Positions 35,450 through 43,005 of a DNA stretch of 43,005 nt are shown one piece after another. Below the pieces are notes generated by a model. The model saw only the letters and a program-made list of their open reading frames with translations. It was not told where the DNA came from and made no database searches. The translations under genes were made by a program, and so were the position numbers. This DNA comes from an uncultured Propionivibrio sp. (GTDB lineage: Bacteria; Pseudomonadota; Gammaproteobacteria; Burkholderiales; Rhodocyclaceae), in NCBI GenBank assembly GCA_937923255.1, contig CALAIL010000031.1, forward strand, positions 1 to 43,005, in the 5' to 3' direction. Position 1 is the stretch's first letter, and each line of letters opens with the position of its first letter.

Positions 35450-36070
35450 ATGCTCGACGTTTTCGGCCTGGAATGCATTCGCGGCGGGCGGTGTCTGTTC
35501 CGCAACTTGTCTTTTCGTCTGACGGACGGCGAACTGCTGCACGTGCAGGGAGATAACGGCAGCGGAAAAACCAGCCTGTTGCGCTTGCTGTGCGGACTGT
35601 TGCCGGCGGCGGCCGGTGAAATCCGCTGGCGGGGCGTGCCGATTGCGCGGCTGGGCGTGGATTTTCGCCGTGAGCTGTGCCTCATCGGCCATCGGGATGC
35701 GCTCAAGAATGAACTGACGCCGCTGGAGAATGTGCGGATGGCGGCGCATCTGGCCGGAATCCGGCTGGATGAGGCGGCGGCGCGTGATGCCCTGGCGCAG
35801 CTTGGCCTGATGGGGGAAACGGAAGAAATTCCCTGCGGCCGCCTGTCGCAGGGCCAGCGGCGGCGTGTGGCGCTGGCGCGGCTGGCTTGCGCGCGGCAGC
35901 CGCTCTGGCTGCTCGATGAACCTTTCGCCGCGCTGGATGCTGCGGCCACGGGGTGCGTCGCGGCATTGATCGGCCGCCATGTGCGATGCGGCGGCGTGGT
36001 GGTGCTGACTACGCATCAGACTGTCGATATGCCCGTAACGGCAGCCAGGCGGCTGACGCTGGGGGCGTGA
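35450..36070 (+). CDS. ccmA: Heme exporter ATP-binding protein CcmA
   Basis: The 206-aa ABC ATPase of the CcmABCD complex, which releases holo-CcmE. Walker A is GDNGSGKTSLLRLL, the signature LSQGQRRRVALARL, Walker B LWLLDEPFAALD, and the switch His lies in LTTHQ. The ATG at 35450 fits the family start (LDVFGLECIRGGRCLFRNLS); a TTG at 35429 adds seven residues. Neither has a good ribosome site. First gene of the ccm operon; 1 bp to ccmB. Confidence 0.96.
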   Translation: MLDVFGLECIRGGRCLFRNLSFRLTDGELLHVQGDNGSGKTSLLRLLCGLLPAAAGEIRWRGVPIARLGVDFRRELCLIGHRDALKNELTPLENVRMAAHLAGIRLDEAAARDALAQLGLMGETEEIPCGRLSQGQRRRVALARLACARQPLWLLDEPFAALDAAATGCVAALIGRHVRCGGVVVLTTHQTVDMPVTAARRLTLGA

Positions 36071-36071
36071 G

Positions 36072-36755
36072 ATGGCCGGCTTCGTCTTTTCACTGATCCG
36101 GCGCGACCTGCGCCTGGCGCTGCGCCGGCGGACCGACGCGGCGCAGACGCTGTGTTTTTTTATTGTCGTCGTCAGTCTGTTTCCGCTCGGCATCGGGCCA
36201 GAACCGATGCTTTTGCGCCGGATAGCGCCCGGCGCGCTGTGGGTAGCGGCCTTGCTGGCGGTGCTGCTTTCTCTGCCGCGCCTGTTTGCCGAGGATTTTC
36301 GCGATGGCACGCTGGAACAGCTGGCGCTGCTGCCGCAGCCGCTGGCGCTGGTCGTGCTGGGCAAAACGCTTGCGCACTGGCTGGTTTCCGGGCTGCCGCT
36401 GAGCCTGCTGGCGCCGGCGCTGGGCGTGCCGTTCGGCATTTCCCCGGAAGCTTCATGGACGCTGACGCTTTCGCTGTTGATCGGCACACCGGCGCTGTCC
36501 GCCCTCGGCGCCATCGGAGCGGCGTTGACGCTGGGCGTGCGCGGCGGCGGTATTCTGCTCTCGCTGCTGGTGCTGCCGCTCTATGTCCCGGTGCTACTAT
36601 TTGGGACGGGCGCCGTGGAGGCCGCCGTGTCCGGTGTCGGCGCCAAAGCGCATCTTTCGCTGCTGGCGGCCTTGTCGCTGGGCGGCGTGTTTTTTGCGCC
36701 CTGGCCTGCCGCCGCCGCTGTCCGCATTGCTTTGGAGTCGCCGGATTCATGCTGA
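36072..36755 (+). CDS. ccmB: Heme exporter protein CcmB
   Basis: A 227-aa membrane subunit with six transmembrane helices. FSLIRRDLRLALRRRTDAAQ at the N-terminus, FPLGIGPEPMLLRRIAPGAL, DFRDGTLEQLALLPQPLALV, and LGVRGGGILLSLLVLPLYVP are the CcmB signatures. It overlaps the start of ccmC by 7 bp. It forms the permease pair with CcmC in the CcmA ATPase complex. Confidence 0.96.
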   Translation: MAGFVFSLIRRDLRLALRRRTDAAQTLCFFIVVVSLFPLGIGPEPMLLRRIAPGALWVAALLAVLLSLPRLFAEDFRDGTLEQLALLPQPLALVVLGKTLAHWLVSGLPLSLLAPALGVPFGISPEASWTLTLSLLIGTPALSALGAIGAALTLGVRGGGILLSLLVLPLYVPVLLFGTGAVEAAVSGVGAKAHLSLLAALSLGGVFFAPWPAAAAVRIALESPDSC

Positions 36756-37492
36756 AAGGCTTCAATATTGACTGTTTGATGAGTCCGCAAAGCGTTTATC
36801 TGCTCGCTGGCCGGATGATTCCGTGGTTTTGGGCGCTGGCGGCGCTGTTCGGTATCGCCGGTCTGGCGGTCGGTTTTCTGATCGCGCCGGCTGATGCGCA
36901 GCAGGGCGAGGGCTATCGCATCATTTTCCTGCATGTGCCGGCTTCGTGGCTGTCGATGTTCATCTATCTGGCGATGGCTTTCTGGGCCGGACTGGGGCTG
37001 GCTTTCAACGCCCGCCTGCCGGCGATGATGGCTCAGGCGCTGGCGCCGACGGGCGCGCTGTTCGCCTTTCTTTCGCTGTGGACGGGGGCGCTGTGGGGCA
37101 AGCCGATGTGGGGAACGTGGTGGGTGTGGGACGCCCGCCTGACTTCGGAGCTGATCCTGCTGTTTCTGTACATCGGCTTCATTGCGCTCCAGGCCGCTAT
37201 CGACGACCCGCATCGCGCCGATCGGGCGGGCGCAATTCTGGCGCTGGCGGGCGTGGTGAATATTCCGATCATCTACTTTTCAGTCAGGTGGTGGAATACG
37301 CTGCATCAAGGGGCGACGATCAATCTCCAGAAATCTTCCCTGGCCGGTGTGATGTTCACCGGCATACTGCTCTGCGCGCTGGCTTGCTGGATGTATTCGC
37401 TGGCCGTCGCGCTGATGCGTGTGCGCAGGCTCATGCTCGAACGCGAGCCGCATGCGCCGTGGGTGCGCGAGATGCTGGAGTACGATTTGTGA
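36749..37492 (+). CDS. ccmC: Heme exporter/heme handling protein CcmC
   Basis: 247 aa with six transmembrane helices. The tryptophan-rich heme-binding segment is WGTWWVWDARLTSELILLFL; the flanking His residues lie in IIFLHVPASW and WWNTLHQG. CcmC loads heme on His of CcmE. Start at the ATG 36749 inside the ccmB end; the long upstream open frame (from 36152) is a shadow of ccmB. A 243-bp spacer separates it from ccmD. Confidence 0.96.
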   Translation: MLKGFNIDCLMSPQSVYLLAGRMIPWFWALAALFGIAGLAVGFLIAPADAQQGEGYRIIFLHVPASWLSMFIYLAMAFWAGLGLAFNARLPAMMAQALAPTGALFAFLSLWTGALWGKPMWGTWWVWDARLTSELILLFLYIGFIALQAAIDDPHRADRAGAILALAGVVNIPIIYFSVRWWNTLHQGATINLQKSSLAGVMFTGILLCALACWMYSLAVALMRVRRLMLEREPHAPWVREMLEYDL

Positions 37493-37735
37493 CAACAGGC
37501 CGGAGGATGCAAGGTAATCGCGCACGCGCAGTGAATGCGCGGGCTGCCGGCGGTTTGGGGATTCCGGGCATCCGGGATGTCGGGTCGGCCGGCGGTGGAG
37601 ATAGGAAGACGCGGGAAAGCACGGCGGCAAAAACGGTCGCAAATACACAACGGCTGGGAATATGGAAAGCATGGAAGGCACGGAAAATACGGAATAGACA
37701 TACGGGATTGGGGAAGGCATACACGGAGCGTGGAT
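37493..37735. other. Spacer between ccmC and ccmD with a 9-bp tandem repeat
   Basis: 243 bp inside an otherwise overlapping operon. It contains four imperfect 9-bp units, ATGGAAAGC, ATGGAAGGC, ACGGAAAAT and ACGGAATAG (37662-37697). The ccmD frame is open across most of it, but protein composition (Gly/Arg/His/Trp) is not convincing. Confidence 0.5.
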
Positions 37736-38011
37736 ATGCACTGGCATAGTTTTGCCGATTTTCTCGCCATGGGCAGACATGGCGTTTACGTTTGGGGTTC
37801 ATTTGCCGTCATGGCGCTGGTCATGACGCTCGAACCGCTGCTGCTCGTGCGCGCCCACAGGCGCTTGGTTGCTCGTCTGCGCCGCCGCTGGGCACGAGGC
37901 GGATCAGGGTGTGAAGCTGCGGCCAGCGGCTATCCTGGCGTCCATTCTGGCGTTTCCAAACCGCAGGCCAGCGGGCAATCCCCATCTTCCACCGGCGAGG
38001 CGCACCTTTGA
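37736..38011 (+). CDS. ccmD: Heme exporter protein CcmD
   Basis: 91 aa, somewhat longer than the usual 45-70. It starts [20 protein letters not shown], the conserved CcmD beginning, then one transmembrane helix and [13 protein letters not shown] on the cytoplasmic side. The extra length is a Ser/Gly-rich tail. GGAG lies 7 nt before the ATG. It stabilises CcmE in the CcmABC complex. Its stop overlaps the ccmE TTG. Confidence 0.88.
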   Translation: MHWHSFADFLAMGRHGVYVWGSFAVMALVMTLEPLLLVRAHRRLVARLRRRWARGGSGCEAAASGYPGVHSGVSKPQASGQSPSSTGEAHL

Positions 38012-38475
38012 ATCCGCGCCGGCAACGCCTGCTGCTGATATTTGCCGGTTTGGGCGTACTTGGGCTGATCGCCGCGCTTGTGCTCAATGCCTTGCGCAGC
38101 AACCTCGTCTTCTTTTTTTCACCCTCGCAGGTGGTTGCGGGTGAGGCGCCGGGCGGCGGGACGTTTCGTCTCGGCGGTCTGGTCAAGGAAAAAACGCTCC
38201 GGCGTGAGGCCGATGGCGTGACGATCTCTTTTGTCATCACCGATAGGGCGCACGATGTGCCTGTCCGCTATCAGGGCATTCTGCCCGATCTGTTCAGGGA
38301 AGGAAAAGGCGCGGTCGTTCAGGGGCGGCTTGATGGCGGGGTATTGGTGGCGTCCGAAGTGCTCGCCAAACACGATGAAAATTACACGCCGCCGGAAACC
38401 GCGCAGATCGTGGGCGGCGGGCAGATGCCGCGCGAGAAGGCCGGGCAGACCTTGCCGTCGGTGATGTCCCCATGA
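38008..38475 (+). CDS. ccmE: Cytochrome c maturation heme chaperone CcmE
   Basis: The product has 155 aa. One N-terminal membrane anchor is followed by an OB-fold domain: [54 protein letters not shown]. The heme-binding His and Tyr are in [12 protein letters not shown]. The start is a TTG in a TTGA overlap with the ccmD stop. The C-terminal tail is flexible. Confidence 0.96.
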   Translation: MNPRRQRLLLIFAGLGVLGLIAALVLNALRSNLVFFFSPSQVVAGEAPGGGTFRLGGLVKEKTLRREADGVTISFVITDRAHDVPVRYQGILPDLFREGKGAVVQGRLDGGVLVASEVLAKHDENYTPPETAQIVGGGQMPREKAGQTLPSVMSP

Positions 38476-38708
38476 AGCGTGCGGACGAGCGCGGCAGGGA
38501 TGCGCCGGATACGCGGAAGAACGCACCGGAGCCGGGCATTTCCCTGCTTTCGGGACCGGCAGGTTCTGGAAGGGCTGGCACGTGGGCGGGAAGCACCGGT
38601 TCGGCGCAGGCGATCGCCCGCCGCTGCCGCTGCTTTTCTACCGGCTTTTTTGACAGCAATTTACCGGGCGTTGTGCCGAAGCGGCGGTTGGTGGCGGGGG
38701 CGGCATGA
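38472..38708 (+). CDS. Possible 78-aa ORF linking ccmE and ccmF
   Basis: An ORF of 78 codons whose ATG overlaps the ccmE stop and whose TGA overlaps the ccmF ATG, each by four bases. It is Arg/Gly/Ala/Ser-rich, starts [17 protein letters not shown] and has no recognisable domain or membrane segment. It may be a real but unconstrained protein, or only an open spacer that keeps ribosomes running from ccmE into ccmF. Confidence 0.25.
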   Translation: MKRADERGRDAPDTRKNAPEPGISLLSGPAGSGRAGTWAGSTGSAQAIARRCRCFSTGFFDSNLPGVVPKRRLVAGAA

Positions 38709-40711
38709 TCCCGGAGTTTGGGCACTTTGCACTCATTCTCGCGCTGTGCACCGCCCTCGTGCAGGGGACGTTGCCGCTCCTCGGCGCGCAGTACGGGCGG
38801 GCGGACTGGATGGCCTTGGCGCGGCCGGCGGCGCAGGTGTTGGCATGGCTGTTGCTGATTGCGTTTGGCTGCCTGACGGCCGCGTTTGTCCTCAATGACT
38901 TTAGCGTCGCCTGCGTCGCGCAGCACTCCAATACACGCCTGCCGCTGCCGTATCGTGTCGCCGGCGTCTGGGGCGGGCATGAAGGCTCGCTGCTGCTGTG
39001 GGTGGTGATGCTTGGCCTGTGGGGCGGCGCGGTCGCCTGTAGCGCGCCGCGCCTGCCGGCAGCGATGGCCGCCCGCGTCATCGGCGTGCTGGGGCTGGTG
39101 ATGGCCGGATTCCTCGCCTTCACCCTGTTCGCATCCAATCCATTCGTGCGCCTGCTGCCTGCCGCCGCCGAAGGGCGTGAGCTTAATCCGCTGTTGCAGG
39201 ATCCGGGACTGATTCTGCATCCGCCGATGCTCTACATGGGCTATGCCGGCTTTTCGGTTGCGTATGCTTTTGCGCTTGCCGCACTGCTTGCCGGCCGGCT
39301 CGATATGGTCTGGGCGCACGGGTCGCGACCGTGGACGCTCGCCGCCTGGGCCTTCCTGACGCTCGGCATTGCACTCGGCTCACGATGGGCGTACTACGAA
39401 CTCGGCTGGGGCGGCTGGTGGTTCTGGGATCCGGTGGAGAATGCCGCTCTGATGCCCTGGCTGGCCGGCACGGCACTGCTGCACTCGCTGGCTGTGACGG
39501 AAAAAAGCGGCGGTTTCAGAAACTGGACGGTTTTGCTGGCGATTTCAACGTTCTCACTCGCGCTGCTCGGCGCCTTCCTCGTCCGCTCCGGCGTGCTCAG
39601 TTCGGTGCATGCCTTCGCGATCGATCCGCGCCGCGGCGTATTCATCCTGGCGCTGCTCGTCATTCTGACCGGCGGCGCCCTGGCGCTGTTTGCCTGGCGT
39701 GCGCGCAAGACCGGGTCGGCCGGTGGTTTTGCGCCATGCTCGCGCGAGTCGCTGCTGCTGATCAACAACGTGTTGCTCACGGCCGCCTGCGGCTCGGTGC
39801 TGCTCGGCACACTTTACCCGCTGCTTGCCGATACGCTCGGGTGGGGCCGAATTTCCGTCGGGCCGCCGTATTTTGAAGCGGTCTTTGTTCCGCTGATGAT
39901 GCCTGCGCTCTTTCTGATCGGCGTGTCGCCGTCGGTCCGCTGGAAGCGCACGCGCGCGGCTGATTTGGTGCGTGCGCTGTGCGCCCCGCTGGCGGCCTCG
40001 GCGGTGTTCGCGCTCGCCGCCAGCCTGCTGGCTGCGCGACTGGGCGGCGGCGCGTCGTGGAAACCGTGGGTGGCGCTGAGCATGCTGCTGGCGGCCGGGA
40101 TCGTCATGACCGCGTTGCTTGATATCGTGCAGCGCTTCCGTGCCGTGCGTGCCGTGCATGCCGCGCACACCGGGCGTTTGGTGCTGCCGGCCGCTTTTCT
40201 CGGCATGCATCTGGCGCATATGGGCGTTGCGGTATTCGTCGTCGGTGTGGCGTTGGTCAATGGCTATCAGATCGAGCGTGAAATCCGCCTGACGCCGGGT
40301 GAGCGTGTGGCTCTGGCGGGCTACGAATTTCGCTTTCAGGGCGTTCGTCAAGTCCCGGGCGCAAATTACCAGACGCTGGCGGGCGCAGTGGATCTGCTGC
40401 GTCATGGCCTCGTGTTCCGCCGGCTTGCGCCGGAAAAGCGTTTTTATCCGGCTTCCGGCATGTGGATGACGGAAGCGGCGATCGACACGGGTTGGCTGCG
40501 CGACGTGTATGTCTCGCTGGGTGAGCCGGTCGAACGCGGGCAGATCGACGGGGCGTGGGTGCTGCGCATCCAGTACAAGCCCTTCGTCAACTGGATCTGG
40601 GGCGGCTGTGCGCTGATGGCGCTCGGCGGTTTGCTGGCGATACGCGATCGCCGTCACCGCGTCGGTGGCGAGCTGCGCTGTACCCGGAAAACACGGGCGG
40701 GTGGGCGATGA
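38705..40711 (+). CDS. ccmF: Cytochrome c heme lyase subunit CcmF
   Basis: The product has 668 aa with about 14 transmembrane helices. [20 protein letters not shown] is the family N-terminus; WGGHEGSLLLWVVMLGLWGG, the heme-site tryptophan motif WGGWWFWDPVENAALMPWL, and HSLAVTEKSGGFRNWTVLLA are present. CcmF with CcmH and CcmI attaches heme to apocytochrome CxxCH in the periplasm. The ATG overlaps the previous ORF stop, and its own stop overlaps ccmG (ATGA). Confidence 0.97.
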   Translation: MIPEFGHFALILALCTALVQGTLPLLGAQYGRADWMALARPAAQVLAWLLLIAFGCLTAAFVLNDFSVACVAQHSNTRLPLPYRVAGVWGGHEGSLLLWVVMLGLWGGAVACSAPRLPAAMAARVIGVLGLVMAGFLAFTLFASNPFVRLLPAAAEGRELNPLLQDPGLILHPPMLYMGYAGFSVAYAFALAALLAGRLDMVWAHGSRPWTLAAWAFLTLGIALGSRWAYYELGWGGWWFWDPVENAALMPWLAGTALLHSLAVTEKSGGFRNWTVLLAISTFSLALLGAFLVRSGVLSSVHAFAIDPRRGVFILALLVILTGGALALFAWRARKTGSAGGFAPCSRESLLLINNVLLTAACGSVLLGTLYPLLADTLGWGRISVGPPYFEAVFVPLMMPALFLIGVSPSVRWKRTRAADLVRALCAPLAASAVFALAASLLAARLGGGASWKPWVALSMLLAAGIVMTALLDIVQRFRAVRAVHAAHTGRLVLPAAFLGMHLAHMGVAVFVVGVALVNGYQIEREIRLTPGERVALAGYEFRFQGVRQVPGANYQTLAGAVDLLRHGLVFRRLAPEKRFYPASGMWMTEAAIDTGWLRDVYVSLGEPVERGQIDGAWVLRIQYKPFVNWIWGGCALMALGGLLAIRDRRHRVGGELRCTRKTRAGGR

Positions 40712-41301
40712 AGCGGCGGATCGGTATCCTCGCCTGGCCGCTGTTCGGCTTCCTTGTGCTTGCCGGGCTGCTGGCCGCCGGTCTGAACCACGATCCGCAC
40801 GCTGTGCCTTCGCCGCTGATCGGCCGGCCGGCGCCGGATTTTTCGCTGCCGAGGCTAGGCGGCGGCGAGCACTTCTCGCCGCGCGCCATGCGCGGCAAGG
40901 TCTGGCTGCTCAACGTTTGGGCGACCTGGTGTTCCGCCTGTCGTCAGGAGCATTCCGTGCTGGTCGATATGCGCCGGCATCGGGCGCTGACGCTGGTGGG
41001 GTTAAACTATCAGGAGGTGCGCGGCGATGCTGGCGCCGATATGAGCACGATGACGCCGGCCGCGGAAGCGGCGCTGGCGGCGACGCGCGCCACTGACTGG
41101 TTACGGCGCCACGGCGACCCCTATGTGCTGTCCGCCCTCGATCTCGACGGGCGCGTTGGCATGGACTACGGCGTATATGGCGTGCCGGAAACCTACGTCA
41201 TCGACAGGGCGGGCATTATTCGCTTCAGGCATGCCGGCCCGCTGACGGCGGCGGTTCTTGCGGACCGGATTCTGCCGCTGGTCGAGGCGCTGTCACGATG
41301 A
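40708..41301 (+). CDS. ccmG: Thiol:disulfide interchange protein CcmG/DsbE
   Basis: 197 aa. A membrane anchor (residues 6-25) is followed by a thioredoxin-like domain: IGRPAPDFSLPRLGGGE, NVWATWCSACRQEHSVLVDM with the redox pair C-S-A-C, VGLNYQE, and YGVYGVPETYVIDRAGII with the cis-Pro. CcmG reduces the apocytochrome or CcmH thiols. The Ser-Ala between the Cys differs from the more usual Pro-Thr or Val-Pro. Coupled to ccmF and ccmH through ATGA overlaps. Confidence 0.95.
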   Translation: MKRRIGILAWPLFGFLVLAGLLAAGLNHDPHAVPSPLIGRPAPDFSLPRLGGGEHFSPRAMRGKVWLLNVWATWCSACRQEHSVLVDMRRHRALTLVGLNYQEVRGDAGADMSTMTPAAEAALAATRATDWLRRHGDPYVLSALDLDGRVGMDYGVYGVPETYVIDRAGIIRFRHAGPLTAAVLADRILPLVEALSR

Positions 41302-41906
41302 GCAGCCGATTGATGCGGCATGATTGCCTGCGCTCCTTATGCCTTCTGAGTTCATTCCTGCGCCTCCTGCGTCTATTCCGGTGCGGCGCCCTGTTTTGCG
41401 CCGCATTGTGCTGCGGCCTGACCGCATCTCTCGCGTATGCTGCCTATGCCCATGCTGCGGATGCTGGCGCCCCGGCGGCCGCCGGGCCAAGGGCAGAACG
41501 GAGCGCCGCGGATGTGGCCGAAGAACGGCTGGAGGCGATTTCATCCGGACTGCGCTGCCTCGTCTGCCAGAACGAATCGCTGGCCGCGTCGCAAGCCGGT
41601 TTGGCCCGGGACCTGCGCCGCGAAATTCTGGCCATGGTCGCGGCAGGCAAGAGCGATGGTGAAATCGTCGATTTCATGGTCAGCCGTTATGGCGACTTCA
41701 TTCGCTACCAACCGCCGTTCAAACCCTCGACCTGGCTGCTTTGGGTGGGGCCGTTTCTGTGGCTAGTGGGCGGGCTGGGCCTCTTGCTCGTTGTGCTCCG
41801 CCGTCAGCGGCATGCTGCCGAAGCGCCGCTGAACACCGCCGACCGGCAGCGCGCCGACCGGCTTCTGGCCGATGAAGGCAGTGATCGCGTGGAGAAAGAC
41901 CGATGA
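41298..41906 (+). CDS. ccmH: Cytochrome c maturation protein CcmH (CycL type)
   Basis: 202 aa. After a long signal/anchor region (to about residue 52, with the core LFCAALCCGLTASLAYAA) comes the redox domain: LRCLVCQNESLAASQAGLAR (the LRCxxCQ motif), DLRREILAMVAAGKSDGEIV, MVSRYGDFIRYQPPF. A C-terminal transmembrane helix follows (WLLWVGPFLWLVGGLGLLLV). It holds apocytochrome for CcmF. The N-terminus is about 25 residues longer than usual, so the start could be a later codon. Confidence 0.94.
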   Translation: MSSRLMRHDCLRSLCLLSSFLRLLRLFRCGALFCAALCCGLTASLAYAAYAHAADAGAPAAAGPRAERSAADVAEERLEAISSGLRCLVCQNESLAASQAGLARDLRREILAMVAAGKSDGEIVDFMVSRYGDFIRYQPPFKPSTWLLWVGPFLWLVGGLGLLLVVLRRQRHAAEAPLNTADRQRADRLLADEGSDRVEKDR

Positions 41907-42838
41907 GCGCCGTTCTGCTGTTTATTGTGCTGACGGCCGCACTGACGCTGGTGGTCGTGGCCGTTCTGTTGCGCCCTTGGGCGCGCTTGCCGGCGCGGGC
42001 GTCAGAGCGGACGTCAGAATCGGCGCCGGCGGGCCTCGAAATTTACCGCAGCCAATGGCAGGCGCTGGCGCGCGACCGGGCTGCCGGGCTGCTGAGTGCG
42101 GAAGATTTCGACCCGGCGCGGGAAGATTTGCGGCGGCGTGTATTGGTGGAAATAAATGAAACGGATGAAATGGATGCGACGGCTGCAACGGCCGTCGGGG
42201 CGGCGCCTGACGCCGCATCGCGTGGCCTGAGCGGGCGCAGTGCGTGGGCGCTTGCCGCGGCGATGCCGCTGGCGGCGGTGTTGATCTACGTAGGGATCGG
42301 TAATCCGCAGGCATTGACGCCGCCGCCTGCCGCGCGGCAGGACACGGCGGCGCTTGCTCGGCGCGTCGCGCAGCTCAAGGCCAACCCCGGTGATGCCGAG
42401 GGATGGCTGGCGCTCGCCCGCGCCTACGAAGTGCTGGGGCGTTTTCCCGAAGCCGCCGAGGCTTTTGAAAAAGGCCGTGCGCGGGTCGATGGCGACCCGG
42501 CGCTGCTTGCCGAGTATGCCTATGCGCTAATCCGGGCGGAGGGCGGCGTGGTCGGCCCGCGCGCCGAGGCGCTGATCGACGCCGCGCTCAAACTTGAACC
42601 GCAGCAACCGCAGGCTTTGTTCCTAGCCGGTCTTGCCGCGAACGAGCGTGGCGATTTTGCAGCGGCGATCGCGCACTGGCAGCGCCTGCTGCCGCTGCTT
42701 GAAACCGGCTCGGACGAGGCGGTCATGCTCGAAAAATCCTTGCAGGCCGCGCAGGAGAAAATGCGGCGGGCGGCAAATGCAAAGTCGCCGGCGACTTCGG
42801 ATAAACGCCCGCATTCCTCCGGGCGGGCGCTCCCCTGA
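41903..42838 (+). CDS. ccmI: Cytochrome c biogenesis protein CcmI (TPR)
   Basis: 311 aa. It starts with a membrane helix (LLFIVLTAALTLVVVAVLL), then LEIYRSQWQALARDRAAGLL in the cytoplasmic loop, a second helix near 112-130, and periplasmic TPR repeats (WLALARAYEVLGRFPEAAEA, ALIDAALKLEPQQPQALFLA, GLAANERGDFAAAIAHWQRL). CcmI recruits apocytochromes to CcmFH. Last gene of the operon; no clear terminator follows before the window ends. Confidence 0.93.
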   Translation: MSAVLLFIVLTAALTLVVVAVLLRPWARLPARASERTSESAPAGLEIYRSQWQALARDRAAGLLSAEDFDPAREDLRRRVLVEINETDEMDATAATAVGAAPDAASRGLSGRSAWALAAAMPLAAVLIYVGIGNPQALTPPPAARQDTAALARRVAQLKANPGDAEGWLALARAYEVLGRFPEAAEAFEKGRARVDGDPALLAEYAYALIRAEGGVVGPRAEALIDAALKLEPQQPQALFLAGLAANERGDFAAAIAHWQRLLPLLETGSDEAVMLEKSLQAAQEKMRRAANAKSPATSDKRPHSSGRALP

Positions 42839-43005
42839 AACCCGCGTGGATAAAGGGCTTCAGAGCATCCACCTTGGAGATGCCCTAAATACGTGGGCTA
42901 GCGAACAGGTATCCTGAAACTAAAAAATAAGAATTACTAAAGCATGCGTACTGACTTCCACCCACGAGACTTCTCTTGATGCCGTTGCGCTGAGCGGCAG
43001 CGCGC

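Noticed and set aside
35330..36514. 394-codon ORF antisense to ccmA and ccmB
   Set aside because: Shadow of certain ccm genes; Ser/Arg/Ala-rich without domains.
36152..36748. 199-codon N-terminal extension of ccmC
   Set aside because: This is the out-of-frame shadow of ccmB; CcmC starts at 36749.

Overview
The window is mostly the chromosome of a GC-rich Gram-negative, most likely a betaproteobacterium. The block gatCAB / mreBCD-mrdA-rodA-rlpA, the complete ccmABCDEFGHI operon, DUF4124-type exported proteins and the yqjD-yqjE-yqjK trio all fit; order Rhodocyclales is a guess from gene order. Two stretches do not fit the background: about 2321-4060, whose base and codon use looks like Campylobacter, and about 32.7-33.6 kb, which is strongly AT-rich.

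Layout. 1-2320: a CRISPR array cut by the left edge, with 35 repeats of 32 bp and no cas genes in the window. 2321-4060: a Campylobacter-like island that starts directly after the last repeat and holds one intact gene between two decayed ones. 4277-8486: a macrodomain ADP-ribose hydrolase and three exported or membrane proteins of unknown role. 8867-11318: an odd tRNA-Thr, a PP-loop (PAPS-reductase-like) protein, QueD and a radical SAM protein. 11452-12822: lysC and tRNA-Ser(GCU) with its own promoter and a downstream terminator. 13331-16676: the yqj stress trio, exonuclease III, pyrE and a DUF4124 protein. 16779-20656 (minus): gatC-gatA-gatB plus a lipoprotein. 20782-27904: rod-shape and elongasome genes mreB-mreC-mreD-mrdA-rodA-rlpA. 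28147-30477 (minus): a lone hypF with a GTG start.

30671-35114 (minus) is the most interesting part. A promoter overlapped by a Fur-box-like palindrome lies upstream of an outer-membrane beta-barrel gene. Its signal peptide contains a run of ten Cs (G10 on the plus strand) that puts the start out of frame in this copy; nine or twelve Cs would restore it. This is the classic form of a phase-variable contingency locus. Next come a Sec-exported, glycine-rich, bacteriocin-like protein with two double-glycine-type leader motifs, a Sec-exported stand-alone C39 peptidase, a DUF2059-like exported protein, and three small two-helix membrane proteins that share a basic linker and all end in Cys-Arg. 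I infer an iron-regulated, phase-variable export or peptide-maturation system, comparable in parts (C39 peptidase plus beta-barrel) to the Fap amyloid system and to bacteriocin loci, but not matching either.

35450-42838: the cytochrome c maturation operon ccmABCDEFGHI, tightly overlapping except for two unusual spacers (ccmC-ccmD and ccmE-ccmF).
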